Notes: generated by a model not told the origin, from the sequence alone. Positions 7,347 through 15,457 are shown, counted from the stretch's first letter. The stretch is 50,673 nt of DNA from UBA5862 sp002408105 (GCA_034189125.1 JAXHVB010000138.1:1-50673); one strand, 5' to 3'. Numbers and translations: made by a program.

Positions 7347-8867
7347 ATGACCAAGATGCAGTTGTCAGACGAACTCACTCCGCTGCTGGACCTGCTTCCT
7401 TCACGACTGGGCCACCGATTGCGCGAAGGCGCCAACTCAGACGGCCTAATTGAGGTCGTCCTGGACCTGGGTAGACCACCCATCGCCCGCTACCCCGGCC
7501 ACAACATCCAACTTGACCCCGAACCCTTGCAGGCCGAGCAGCTCGCGGCGATCGCAACGCCACTTGGAGCCTTCGACCAAAACAACCGCACCGGCCTGCC
7601 AGGCACCCTGCACCGCATCTCCGCGCTGCGCAACCGTGGTGGCGACATCATCGGTCTGACCCTGCGCGTCGGCCGTGCGCTCAGCGGCACCCTGGCACCG
7701 CTGCGTGACCTGATCGAAACCGGTTCCAGCATCCTGCTGCTCGGCCCTCCAGGTGTCGGCAAGACCACACGGCTGCGTGAACTGGCCCGCACCCTCGCCG
7801 ACGACTTCGACAAACGCGTCATGGTCATTGACACATCCAACGAGATTGGCGGCGATGGGGACGTGCCCCACCCTGCCATCGGCAATGCCCGGCGGATGCA
7901 GGTGGCGCGGGTGGACCAGCAACATGCTGTGATGATCGAGGCCGTCGAAAACCACATGCCCGAAGTCATTGTGGTCGACGAAATCGGCACCGCCGAAGAG
8001 GTCTTGGCCGCGCGCACCATCGCCGAACGCGGCGTGCAGTTGATCGGCACAGCCCATGGCAACCGGCTGGAAAGCCTGGTCCGAAACCCCGTGCTCAACG
8101 ACCTCGTCGGCGGCGTTCAAAACGTGACCCTTGGAGACGAGGAGGCCCGCATCCGCGGGTCGATGCGCAAAACCGTCAGCGAACGCCGCGCCGATCCGAC
8201 CTTTACGGCGGTGGTCGAAATTCTCGGCCACGATGACCTGGTCGTGCACCGACACGCGTCCACCGCGGTGGACGCACTGCTGCGGGGACACAGTCCGGGA
8301 GGGTCGCGGCGCCGGCACAGTGTCGAAGCCGATGCCCAGCCGGAACGGGAAGTGCAGCCGAAGCTCTTGACCACCCCACCGCCGCTGCCGCCAAAGGAAA
8401 GCCGCCATCCGGTGCGGGTTTTCCCCTACGGAATTCCCCGCGATTCGCTGGATCGCGCCCTGCGGGATATCGGCATCAACGCGCGGTCGGTGGGCCGGGC
8501 AGAAAAAGCCAACCTGATCGTTGCGCTGCGGGCGCGGGTCGAGGACCCACAACTCGAAGAGATGGTCGCCGCCACCGGCATCCCAGTCTACATGGTCCGG
8601 CGCGGCACCACGGCCCAGATTCGCCGCATGTTGCAGCACCGGCTGCCGCAGTTAAACAAACCCGCGGACAGCGAGCTGGCGGTGGCAGTGCAGGAAGCCG
8701 AAGCTGCCGCCAACCGGGCGATGGTGGAAGGAATTGAGGTGGAGCTGCGACCACAGTCCCCCTCCGTACGCCAGGTACAGCACCGCATTCTCAGTGGCTA
8801 CCGACTCAAGGCCACCAGCGAAGGCTGCGAACCCGACCGCAGGCTGGTCGTCCAACCGCAGTCCTGA
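7347..8867 (+). CDS. Ycf45/SpoIIIAA-like AAA ATPase with C-terminal R3H motif
   Basis: A 506-residue cytoplasmic P-loop ATPase of the type found in cyanobacteria and plastids (Ycf45), related to the sporulation ATPase SpoIIIAA. Walker A is GPPGVGKTT at 133-141, Walker B is VIVVDEIG at 207-214, and the following GTAHGN stretch resembles the sensor region. After a charged, proline-rich linker (about 325-355) the C-terminal part shows YGIPRDSLDRAL. It ends with an R-x3-H motif at R475/H479, the mark of R3H single-stranded nucleic-acid binding domains. The role of such proteins is poorly known; nucleic-acid binding is inferred. ATG at 7347 is used; ATG at 7356 is equally possible. Confidence 0.82.
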   Translation: MTKMQLSDELTPLLDLLPSRLGHRLREGANSDGLIEVVLDLGRPPIARYPGHNIQLDPEPLQAEQLAAIATPLGAFDQNNRTGLPGTLHRISALRNRGGDIIGLTLRVGRALSGTLAPLRDLIETGSSILLLGPPGVGKTTRLRELARTLADDFDKRVMVIDTSNEIGGDGDVPHPAIGNARRMQVARVDQQHAVMIEAVENHMPEVIVVDEIGTAEEVLAARTIAERGVQLIGTAHGNRLESLVRNPVLNDLVGGVQNVTLGDEEARIRGSMRKTVSERRADPTFTAVVEILGHDDLVVHRHASTAVDALLRGHSPGGSRRRHSVEADAQPEREVQPKLLTTPPPLPPKESRHPVRVFPYGIPRDSLDRALRDIGINARSVGRAEKANLIVALRARVEDPQLEEMVAATGIPVYMVRRGTTAQIRRMLQHRLPQLNKPADSELAVAVQEAEAAANRAMVEGIEVELRPQSPSVRQVQHRILSGYRLKATSEGCEPDRRLVVQPQS

Positions 8868-8873
8868 CCTGCG

Positions 8874-8892
8874 CCGCCGTCCCCTTCGGCGG
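8874..8892. terminator. GC hairpin after the R3H ATPase gene, possible terminator
   Basis: Arms CCGCCG (8874-8879) and CGGCGG (8887-8892) can pair around a 7-base loop, six bases after the stop codon. There is no T tract, so a factor-independent terminator is uncertain. The rest of the 253-base gap up to 9120 shows no gene or clear promoter. Confidence 0.35.
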
Positions 8893-9120
8893 GCAGCTCC
8901 GCCCCACTGCATCCGCTCGGCACAATCCCATGGCCGCGCCTGCCATTGCAGTGGTACTGTGCGGGGCTCGCTGCTTGTCGTCCCCCCACCGCTTGGCGTA
9001 TCACCGCGCGCTGCCCCTGGCCTTGGACCAACGCAGCGGATCACGAACCAGACCGCCCACTGAATTGAACGAAGGTGTCCAAGCGGCAGTCTATGGTCAC
9101 CCCGTATTGAGAGAGCACCC

Positions 9121-10692
9121 ATGAGTGAAGAGCCGATACCCGCTTCCCACGAAGAGCACCACCTGGTACTGCGAAACCTGCAGCACCAGGACTACCAGGA
9201 CATTGCTGAAATCATGGACTTGGTGTACCCGACCCTGGACGGTGCCTGGTCGATGGCGCAATTCGAAGCGCAGCTGGCCCGGTTTCCGGAGGGACAGATT
9301 GGCATCGAGGACAATGGCAGAATCGTGGCTGCCGCAATTTCTCTGATCGTCGACTACGACCGCTGGGGTGACCACCACAGCTACCGAGAAATCACTGGCA
9401 ACGGGTTCCTGACCAGCCACAGCCCGACCGGCGACGTCCTCTACGGCGTCGACGTCTTCGTCCATCCGGAGTACCGCGACATGCGCCTCGGCCGGCGGCT
9501 GTACGATGCCCGCAAGGAGTTGTGTCGCAAACTCAACCTACGGGCCATCGTGGCGGGTGGGCGCATCCCAGGCTACGTCAAGTACGCCGACCAGATGAGC
9601 CCCGAGCAGTACATCGAAGAGGTCATTCGCAACGAGCTGCGCGATCCAATTCTGAGCTTTCAGCTGGCCAACGGGTTTCACGTACGGCGCGTGATCCGGG
9701 GCTACATGCCGGACGATGAAGAGTCCCAGGCCTGCGCAACCTTGGTCGAGTGGAGCAACATCGCCCACCAGACCAAGGCAACCCCTCTGATTGGGGCCAA
9801 CAAATCCCGTGCCCGAGTGGGCACGGTGCAGTGGCAGATGCGCCCCCTGAGCAGCGTCGAAGACGTCATTACACAGGTGGAGTTTTTCATCGACGCGCTC
9901 GGTGGCTATCAGTGTGATTTCGCGCTCTTGCCCGAATTCTTCAACGCCGCGCTGATGGCGCAGTTCAACCAAAACAATCCCGCCCAGGCGGTTCGCGGAC
10001 TGGCATCGTTTACTGAGCCCTTGGTCGAGCGCATCTCAGAACTGGCGGTCAGCTACAACATCAACGTGATCGCCGGCAGCATGCCGGTGTACCAACCGGA
10101 AGGCCACCTGTACAACGTGTCCTACCTGTGCCGCCGCGACGGCACCATCGACCACCAGCAAAAACTCCACATCACGCCCGATGAGCGCGCCTATTGGGGC
10201 ATGCGTGGTGGAGACCGGTTGCGGGTGTTCGACACCGATGCCGGACGCATCGCCGTGTTGATCTGCTATGACGTGGAGTTTCCCGAGCTGTCGCGCATCC
10301 TCTCCGAGCAGGGGGTTCAAATCCTGTTCGTACCCTACTGGACTGACACCAGGACCGGCTACCTGCGGGTTCGCCACTGCGCCCAGGCCAGGGCCATTGA
10401 AAATGAGTGCTACGTCGTTGTGACTGGCAGCGTCGGCAACCTCCCGCGGGTGGAAAACATGGACGTGCAATATTCACAATCGGCGGTGTTCACGCCGTCC
10501 GATTTTGCCTTCGACCGGGACGCCATTGCGGCAGAAGCGACCCCCAACACGGAGATGACCTTGGTGGTCGACCTCGACCTCACCAAGCTCGCCGATCTGC
10601 GTGACGCAGGCTCCGTGCGCAACTACAAGGACCGAAGGCGCGACCTCTACCGTGTTGCCTGGGACGGCCCGCAGCTGGATGGGGTTGGATGA
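9121..10692 (+). CDS. GNAT acetyltransferase fused to nitrilase-type amidohydrolase
   Basis: A 523-residue two-domain protein. Residues about 15-210 are a GNAT N-acyltransferase domain (VDVFVHPEYRDMRLGRRLYD is the acyl-CoA-binding region). Residues about 230-505 are a carbon-nitrogen hydrolase with the full catalytic triad: Glu272 (LLPEFF), Lys348 (QQKLHITPDE) and Cys382 (LICYDVEFPEL). Fusions of this layout, such as B. subtilis YhcX-type proteins, are widespread, but the substrate is unknown. An amide or nitrile hydrolysis step coupled to acyl transfer is the obvious inference. The start at 9121 has a GAGAGAG ribosome site. It is the last protein gene before the tRNA-Gly and converges with it. 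Confidence 0.9.
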   Translation: MSEEPIPASHEEHHLVLRNLQHQDYQDIAEIMDLVYPTLDGAWSMAQFEAQLARFPEGQIGIEDNGRIVAAAISLIVDYDRWGDHHSYREITGNGFLTSHSPTGDVLYGVDVFVHPEYRDMRLGRRLYDARKELCRKLNLRAIVAGGRIPGYVKYADQMSPEQYIEEVIRNELRDPILSFQLANGFHVRRVIRGYMPDDEESQACATLVEWSNIAHQTKATPLIGANKSRARVGTVQWQMRPLSSVEDVITQVEFFIDALGGYQCDFALLPEFFNAALMAQFNQNNPAQAVRGLASFTEPLVERISELAVSYNINVIAGSMPVYQPEGHLYNVSYLCRRDGTIDHQQKLHITPDERAYWGMRGGDRLRVFDTDAGRIAVLICYDVEFPELSRILSEQGVQILFVPYWTDTRTGYLRVRHCAQARAIENECYVVVTGSVGNLPRVENMDVQYSQSAVFTPSDFAFDRDAIAAEATPNTEMTLVVDLDLTKLADLRDAGSVRNYKDRRRDLYRVAWDGPQLDGVG

Positions 10693-10712
10693 ACCCCCTG
10701 GTGACTTGAGTG

Positions 10713-10787
10713 TGGAGCGGGTGAACGGAATCGAACCGTCATCATGAGCTTGGGAAGCTCAGGTAATCACCATTATACGACACCCGC
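10713..10787 (-). tRNA. tRNA-Gly (anticodon CCC)
   Basis: The minus strand folds as a full cloverleaf. The acceptor arm GCGGGTG pairs with CACCCGC. The anticodon stem TGAGC/GCTCA closes the 7-base loop TTCCCAA, giving anticodon CCC at 10752-10754. The T arm contains GGTTCGATTCC. Position 73 is T, as in bacterial tRNA-Gly, and the 3' CCA is encoded (10713-10715). The anticodon arm closely resembles that of E. coli tRNA-Gly(CCC). A GC-rich stretch typical of stable-RNA promoters lies upstream (10788-10800), but no firm -10 box was found. Confidence 0.95.
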
Positions 10788-10882
10788 CTGGGGGCCCCGC
10801 GCAGACTATCAAAGTTGCAGCGGAGGGTGAACCAATCAATGGCTGCGGCTCCAACAGGGCGCCGGTCGCCAAGGCCGCCTGC

Positions 10883-12355
10883 TCATTCAGGCGCGCCGTC
10901 ATTTGGGTGGAGAAAAAAAGCCCCCTCAGGCCGCGGCGCGGCTAGCAATACCAGGGAACGGTGCAAGAGCGCCGCCCCTGTTTCAGCAGAGTTGCGCTCC
11001 ACGCCCACGCCGGCCAGCTCCACCTGCAAGGGCTGCTGATCCAACCGAAAGCGCAGCCCGGCCGCTGCGCGGCGAAAGGCGGCAGCACGGGCCTCGGCTT
11101 GGGCCCGGTCAATGTGCGCCGCAACCACCGCGAACCGCCCGCTACCAACTCGAGCCAAGGATTCCCCGGCCTCGGCAGCGGCCGCCATCGCCCCCACCAG
11201 AGCCTGCACCAAACGCTGTCCTCGCAGGGCGCCGCAGCGCTGCTGCAAGGCCCCCCAGCCTTCGATTTCGAACAGCAACAGCCACAGGGGCATATCCCCA
11301 GCGTCCGCAAGGTCTGCGGCAAGCTGGGCGCGCAAACCCCGCTGGTTCGGAACACCGGTCAGTCCATCGGTTCCACCCAGGCGCCGCTCCGACTCCAAGG
11401 TGGTCACCACAGCCGCCCGGTCCATGTTCATGGCCTGCACCCCGGCACGCAAGGTATCCACTGCGCGGATACCGCTGTCGCGAAGGCCATGCAGCTTGGT
11501 TCGCAACGCCTCCAGGTGCACCGCCGCATTGTCCAGCCGGACGTCGACCCCAGTTGGCGCAGGGACACTGTCGGCCGCGATGTCCTCGGGATCAAACTGC
11601 AACTCGGCGTGCAGCGCAGCCAGCTGATGCTCCAACGCGTCGAGCTTCGGCTCGAGTTCAGCCACGAAGGTGTCGATGGTGTGTTCGCTGTGCTCAAAGG
11701 CTTCTCCCACCAGGGCCGCCACTTCTTCGAGCCAGGGCACCAACTCGTACCAATGGGCCGGCTGCTGCAGACGGGCCTCGATGGCTTGGCGCTGCTTTGA
11801 TGCGTCAGGTGCCAGTCGCAAACGCTGCAGCAACCCGGCCAAGACATCTCCCACCGCCTGGGATATCGTCGCAAAGCCAGGCTCCGGGTTCGGGTCATCG
11901 GTCGGAGCGCTCCCGCGGAGACGGCCGATTCCAAGGAACCCCCGCCTGCCCTTCGAGGGGGGCTCCGGTGCTGCTTCAGTTTGCGGAAGATGGGCCAGCC
12001 AGCCCTCCAAGTGCCAAGGTTGGGGGGCCGGATGGGACTCGACCAAAGACGCCAGAGCATCCAGTGGCGGTCCCCAGGGTCCCCTGGCTGCAGCGCCTTG
12101 GGTGAGGCGATCCTGCAGCCGGGCCTGGGCAGCAATCAGGTCTTGGTCGTACACCGAAATCGCGCGTTGCAGGGCGTCTGCGTGGCGGTCGAGTTCTCCC
12201 GCTCCAGGCCGGTCCGCAAGGTCTGCCTTGAGCGCGTCCAGGGCAGCGTTGAGTTCTGGGTGCTTGTCACGCGTCAGGGCCGCCAGGCGAACGATGATGC
12301 GTTTGAGCGGGTCGAAACCACCGGTCGTGTCCGCGTCCCAACTCGACCTGGTCAC
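10883..12355 (-). CDS. GGDEF-family protein with degenerate active site
   Basis: A 490-residue protein with a long helical N-terminal half (about 1-320) and a C-terminal GGDEF-type domain. The domain entry motif DGLTGVPNQRG is clear at 330-340. However, the metal-binding Asp pair reads FEIE (362-365) instead of F-x-D-x-D, and the signature GGDEF reads GSGRF at 404-408. The protein is therefore unlikely to make cyclic di-GMP and may bind GTP or act as a partner protein. In Pseudomonas a GGDEF gene lies in the same position beside the EEP and dsbA genes. GTG at 12355 overlaps the EEP stop by 4 bases. AGGAGG lies unusually close to this start, so the exact start is uncertain. Confidence 0.8.
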   Translation of the reverse strand: MTRSSWDADTTGGFDPLKRIIVRLAALTRDKHPELNAALDALKADLADRPGAGELDRHADALQRAISVYDQDLIAAQARLQDRLTQGAAARGPWGPPLDALASLVESHPAPQPWHLEGWLAHLPQTEAAPEPPSKGRRGFLGIGRLRGSAPTDDPNPEPGFATISQAVGDVLAGLLQRLRLAPDASKQRQAIEARLQQPAHWYELVPWLEEVAALVGEAFEHSEHTIDTFVAELEPKLDALEHQLAALHAELQFDPEDIAADSVPAPTGVDVRLDNAAVHLEALRTKLHGLRDSGIRAVDTLRAGVQAMNMDRAAVVTTLESERRLGGTDGLTGVPNQRGLRAQLAADLADAGDMPLWLLLFEIEGWGALQQRCGALRGQRLVQALVGAMAAAAEAGESLARVGSGRFAVVAAHIDRAQAEARAAAFRRAAAGLRFRLDQQPLQVELAGVGVERNSAETGAALLHRSLVLLAAPRPEGAFFLHPNDGAPE

Positions 12356-13197
12356 CTCCTGTCCATCGCCACAGGTGCAGCAGGGTTCAGCAGTGAGCCA
12401 ACAGCCGCGGGGAGCTCCACCTCAACGGCCATCGGCAGGTGATCGGAGACTGGAAAGTCCATGACCTCGATCCCGTGTACCTTAAGCGTTCGACTCACCA
12501 GGATGTGGTCAAGCCCCCGGACCGGGCGCCAACTCGGGAAGGTGTGGTACTCATCTTCGAAGACATGGAAGTCGCCATGCTGCAACGGCGAATCCAGCAG
12601 CAGGCGCTGCTGGCGGGTGTTCATGTCCCCCATGATCACAACGTGCCGATAGTTGGCAACCAACTCGCGCAGGTAAGCGAGCTGGCGCATTTGGGACCGC
12701 TGCCCCAGGGACAGGTGGACGGCGATCAGCAGCAGGGGCTCGCTGGGGTGGCCGAAGCGGGCCACAATGGCGCCGCGACCCGGCAGGGTACCCGGAAGCT
12801 TGTGGTCTTCCAGAATCTCCGGCTCGTACCGAGTCAGGATGCCGTTGCCGTGCTGGCCCAGGCGGCCCAGGTTGCGGTTGCGCTGCTGGTACCAATACGG
12901 GAAATCCGCGCGGTGGGCCAGGTATTCAACCTGATTGACGAACCCGCTGCGCAAGCTGCCGCCGTCGGTTTCTTGCAGCGCCACGATGTCGTAGTCACCG
13001 ATCAGGGTGCCGATGCGGTTGAGGTTCTCACTGCGCAGGGCATGGGGGAGTACATGTTGCCAACCGCGGGTGAGGTAGTGGTGGTAGCGCGCGGTCGATA
13101 TCCCGACCTGCATGTTGTAGGTGAGCAGCCGCAGCCGCTGGCCGCCAGCCGAAGCTGACGCCTGTGGCCCGAGCACCGCCGACTCCTCCGAGCGCAT
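12352..13197 (-). CDS. Endonuclease/exonuclease/phosphatase (EEP) family protein
   Basis: A 281-residue metal-dependent phosphoesterase of the EEP superfamily (nuclease, sphingomyelinase or phosphatase fold). The catalytic residues are in order: Asn28 (TYNMQ), Glu76 (LQETDG), His161 (AVHLSLG), Asp191/Asn193 (GDMN), Asp230 (RGLDHIL) and Asp252-His253 (SDHLPM). No signal peptide is evident. The substrate is unknown. The gene lies 3 bases after dsbA on the same strand and shares a GTGA overlap with the GGDEF-like gene, so the two proteins are probably made together; this pairing is also seen beside dsbA in Pseudomonas. Confidence 0.87.
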   Translation of the reverse strand: MRSEESAVLGPQASASAGGQRLRLLTYNMQVGISTARYHHYLTRGWQHVLPHALRSENLNRIGTLIGDYDIVALQETDGGSLRSGFVNQVEYLAHRADFPYWYQQRNRNLGRLGQHGNGILTRYEPEILEDHKLPGTLPGRGAIVARFGHPSEPLLLIAVHLSLGQRSQMRQLAYLRELVANYRHVVIMGDMNTRQQRLLLDSPLQHGDFHVFEDEYHTFPSWRPVRGLDHILVSRTLKVHGIEVMDFPVSDHLPMAVEVELPAAVGSLLNPAAPVAMDRR

Positions 13198-13200
13198 GGG

Positions 13201-13842
13201 TCAAGGCTGGGCGCGTTCAAGCGCGATCAAATGATCCACGACCTCAAACATTTCTTCATGGCTGCGCAGGTTGCGGCCCGTGATTCGGTACTTGCCCTGG
13301 ACCACCAGTGCCGGGACACCCCGCAGGCCCGCTGAGCGAAAGCGCTGATCCGCCTGGTTGACCTTGTTGCTGATCCCAAAGGCGTCAAACACCGCCTCAA
13401 ACTTGGCCCCGTCGATGCCGTTTCGCTCGAACAAGGCGCGGATAGCACCTGCGTTCGACAACGGGTCATCGTCACGGTTGATCGCGCGAAACAGGGCTGG
13501 ATGCAGCCGATTCAGTGCACCCAGGGCATCGGCGGCATAGTACGCCCGGGCGTGCAGGCGCATGCGGTCGTTCCACATCGCAGGTGAACGCCAGAAGTCC
13601 ACATCCCGGGGCAGTTCCTCGGCCCAGCGCTCGACGCTGGGCTCAAGCTGAAAGCAGTGCGGGCACCCGTACCAGAAATACTCAACCACCTCGATGCGTC
13701 CCGGGTCCCGGGTGGGCAGTGGCGGGTCAATGGCTTCATAGTGGACGCCTTCGCTGAAGCGCAGCGGACTCGGCGATTCTGCACAGGCAGAGAGCGGCCA
13801 TACGCACAGAAAGAACAAGAAAAAAACGAACTTTTTTAACAT
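13201..13842 (-). CDS. dsbA: Thiol:disulfide interchange protein DsbA
   Basis: Periplasmic oxidase that introduces disulfides into exported proteins. The 213-residue product has an N-terminal signal sequence and a thioredoxin-like domain with the CPHC active site at 60-63, the classic DsbA dipeptide. A Gly-Val-Pro (cis-Pro loop) lies near residue 172. The signal ends in LSAC (17-20), which fits a lipobox as well as a signal peptidase I site (ACA-ES), so the protein may be membrane-tethered. The neighbours are cytochrome c4 upstream and the EEP protein downstream, the order known from pseudomonads. ATG at 13842 is the natural start for the signal peptide. Confidence 0.93.
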   Translation of the reverse strand: MLKKFVFFLFFLCVWPLSACAESPSPLRFSEGVHYEAIDPPLPTRDPGRIEVVEYFWYGCPHCFQLEPSVERWAEELPRDVDFWRSPAMWNDRMRLHARAYYAADALGALNRLHPALFRAINRDDDPLSNAGAIRALFERNGIDGAKFEAVFDAFGISNKVNQADQRFRSAGLRGVPALVVQGKYRITGRNLRSHEEMFEVVDHLIALERAQP

Positions 13843-13902
13843 GTTAGCTTACACCTGAGCGACCGCGGGTGGGTGCTCTGAAGCTTAACACACTGGCTGT
13901 AT

Positions 13903-13921
13903 CCTGCCTGTGACAGGCAGG
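13903..13921. terminator. Perfect 8-bp hairpin between cytochrome c4 and dsbA
   Basis: CCTGCCTG (13903-13910) and CAGGCAGG (13914-13921) pair perfectly around a 3-base loop, 17 bases after the cytochrome c4 stop on the minus strand. No T tract follows, so it may be a weak terminator, an RNA-processing site or a stabilising 3' stem. Confidence 0.45.
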
Positions 13922-13937
13922 AGTGATCAGTGATGCG

Positions 13938-14576
13938 CTAGGGACGCAACCCGGCGACGTAGCTCGACACCGCTTCGATTTCTCGATCACTCAAGAGCTC
14001 GGCGTTGTCACGCATGATGCGCTCAGGGTCGTTGCTGCGCTCGCCACTTCGAAACGCCTGCAACTGGGTCACAGTGTATGCGGCGTGCTGTCCAGAGAGG
14101 GCAGGGAAGCCCGCCAAGGGGTTGCCGACGCCCGTGGGCGAATGGCATGCGGCACACGCGGCGATGCCTTTCTCGGCAATGCCGGCCCGGTATACCCGTT
14201 CACCAAGTTCAACCAAGGCGGGATCTGCCGCTCCTCCGGAGCCGGACTGCGCTGAAAAATAGGCAGCAAGGTCCTGAAGGTCATGTTTGCTCATGCCGTC
14301 GAGCTGTCCGGCCATGGTCGGCACAGGTCGCGCACCAGACTGGATTTCGAGCAACTGCTTGGCAAGGTAGCGCTCAGACTGGCCTGCAAGCTTCGGAAAG
14401 GTTGGCGCAGCGCTGTCGCCGCCAGGCCCGTGGCACGCAACGCAACTGCCAGCGAGCTGCTCACCAGCTTGGGGATCACCTGAAACCATGCCTTGCACTT
14501 CGGCAATGGCAGGGGCGGCGGCTGTGGCGGCCAGCATGGCCAAGGTGGCGACCCGTTTGTTCATTTTCGATCCCAT
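13938..14576 (-). CDS. Diheme cytochrome c4
   Basis: Periplasmic or membrane-attached diheme electron carrier, likely passing electrons towards terminal oxidases. The 212-residue product has a signal peptide (cleavage near APAIA-EV, residue 26) and two CxxCH heme sites, C45-C48-H49 and C141-C144-H145, about 95 residues apart. Each is followed by a Met-containing region, as in cytochrome c4. The start at 14576 has AGAGG 5 bases ahead; ATG at 14564 is an alternative. It is divergent from engB, as in Pseudomonas and relatives. A caa3-type oxidase cluster in this window is a plausible partner, by inference. Confidence 0.93.
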   Translation of the reverse strand: MGSKMNKRVATLAMLAATAAAPAIAEVQGMVSGDPQAGEQLAGSCVACHGPGGDSAAPTFPKLAGQSERYLAKQLLEIQSGARPVPTMAGQLDGMSKHDLQDLAAYFSAQSGSGGAADPALVELGERVYRAGIAEKGIAACAACHSPTGVGNPLAGFPALSGQHAAYTVTQLQAFRSGERSNDPERIMRDNAELLSDREIEAVSSYVAGLRP

Positions 14577-14726
14577 CTAAACCTCTGGTGCGACGCGACA
14601 ACAACCCATCCGCGCCTCGGTGCGGCGCGTATACTAGCACATTGGCACTCCAGTTCGTAGAGCGGACCACCTCAGCCCGTCCGCACGCCCAGTCCTGGCC
14701 CTATACTGTGCACCTGCAACGGCCTG

Positions 14727-15362
14727 ATGCCTTCAATCATGAACCCGACCACCAACCCATTCATTCACACCCAGTTCACCAAGAGCGCCATGCAACCAAC
14801 CGATTGGCCCGAGGACCAGGGCCACGAGGTGGCATTCTGTGGCCGCTCGAACGCAGGCAAGTCAAGTGCCATCAATGCCCTGACGGGCTCAAGCAAAATG
14901 GCGCGCACCAGCAAACAGCCGGGACGCACGCAGCTGCTCAACTTCTTCGAGCCGACCCCCGGGAAACGCCTGGTGGATTTGCCGGGCTACGGGTACGCCA
15001 AGGTCGCCAAGTCGATGCGGGCGCAGTGGCGTGCGCACATTGATGCGTACCTGCGGGGGCGCGAAAGCCTGTCCGGCGTCGTGCTGCTTGCTGATGTGCG
15101 CTTGCCCCTACAGGCCTTTGACCTGCAGCTGATCGAGTGGGCACAGAACGCGCAGGTACCCACCCGGGTCCTGCTGACCAAAGCCGACAAGCTCAGCCGC
15201 AACCAGGGCATGCAGGCCTTGTTTCGCACCCAGCGTCAGCTCCCGAAATCGATGGACCAGGTCGAAGCGCAGCTGTTTTCTGCGCGCGACGCCACTGGGC
15301 TGGATGCGCTGATCGAACAGTTGCTGCGGTGGTTGGACTGGGACGCCTCGCGCAGCCAATAA
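14727..15362 (+). CDS. engB: Ribosome biogenesis GTPase EngB (YihA/YsxC)
   Basis: Essential small GTPase needed for 50S ribosome assembly in the cytoplasm. The 211-residue protein shows G1 GRSNAGKSS (39-47), a G2 region with KQPGRTQ, G3 DLPGYG (84-89), G4 TKAD and a G5 SAR-type motif near residue 190. The N-terminal extension before the G domain is typical. The first ATG (14727) is used; ATG at 14739 is possible and neither has a strong ribosome site. A TATACT box at 14702-14707 may be its -10 element. It converges with polA, separated by 132 bases that hold a terminator and a candidate small RNA. Confidence 0.95.
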   Translation: MPSIMNPTTNPFIHTQFTKSAMQPTDWPEDQGHEVAFCGRSNAGKSSAINALTGSSKMARTSKQPGRTQLLNFFEPTPGKRLVDLPGYGYAKVAKSMRAQWRAHIDAYLRGRESLSGVVLLADVRLPLQAFDLQLIEWAQNAQVPTRVLLTKADKLSRNQGMQALFRTQRQLPKSMDQVEAQLFSARDATGLDALIEQLLRWLDWDASRSQ

Positions 15363-15400
15363 AAAAACCCCGGCGCGACCAAGGGGGAGCCGAACCGGGG
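15361..15400 (-). terminator. Rho-independent terminator downstream of polA
   Basis: Read on the minus strand, CCCCGG (15400-15395) pairs with CCGGGG (15373-15368) and is followed by seven T residues (15367-15361). The T tract overlaps the engB stop codon. It would end transcription coming from polA or from the candidate small RNA. Confidence 0.8.
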
Positions 15401-15451
15401 CGACAAGAGGATCGTCATCACCACTGCGGAGCCATCCCGCGGGTTGGCTCG
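15361..15451 (-). ncRNA. Candidate small RNA between polA and engB (Spot 42 / ErsA position)
   Basis: About 90 bases on the minus strand show a layout typical of Hfq-dependent small RNAs. A 5' stem-loop has 6-bp outer arms, GAGCCA/TGGCTC, and a GC-rich inner stem at 15429-15450. A stretch of about 27 bases without obvious pairing follows, including CCTCTTG, and then the Rho-independent terminator with its T tract. A promoter-like pair lies just upstream. In enterobacteria the polA-engB gap holds spf (Spot 42), and in Pseudomonas it holds ersA. Position and architecture are seen; homology and expression are inferred. Confidence 0.45.
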
Positions 15452-15457
15452 CCTTCC

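Noticed and set aside
10883..12105. Overlapping plus-strand open frames opposite the GGDEF-like gene
   Set aside because: Proline- and arginine-rich shadow translations; the minus strand has the DGLTG motif and coherent helical content.
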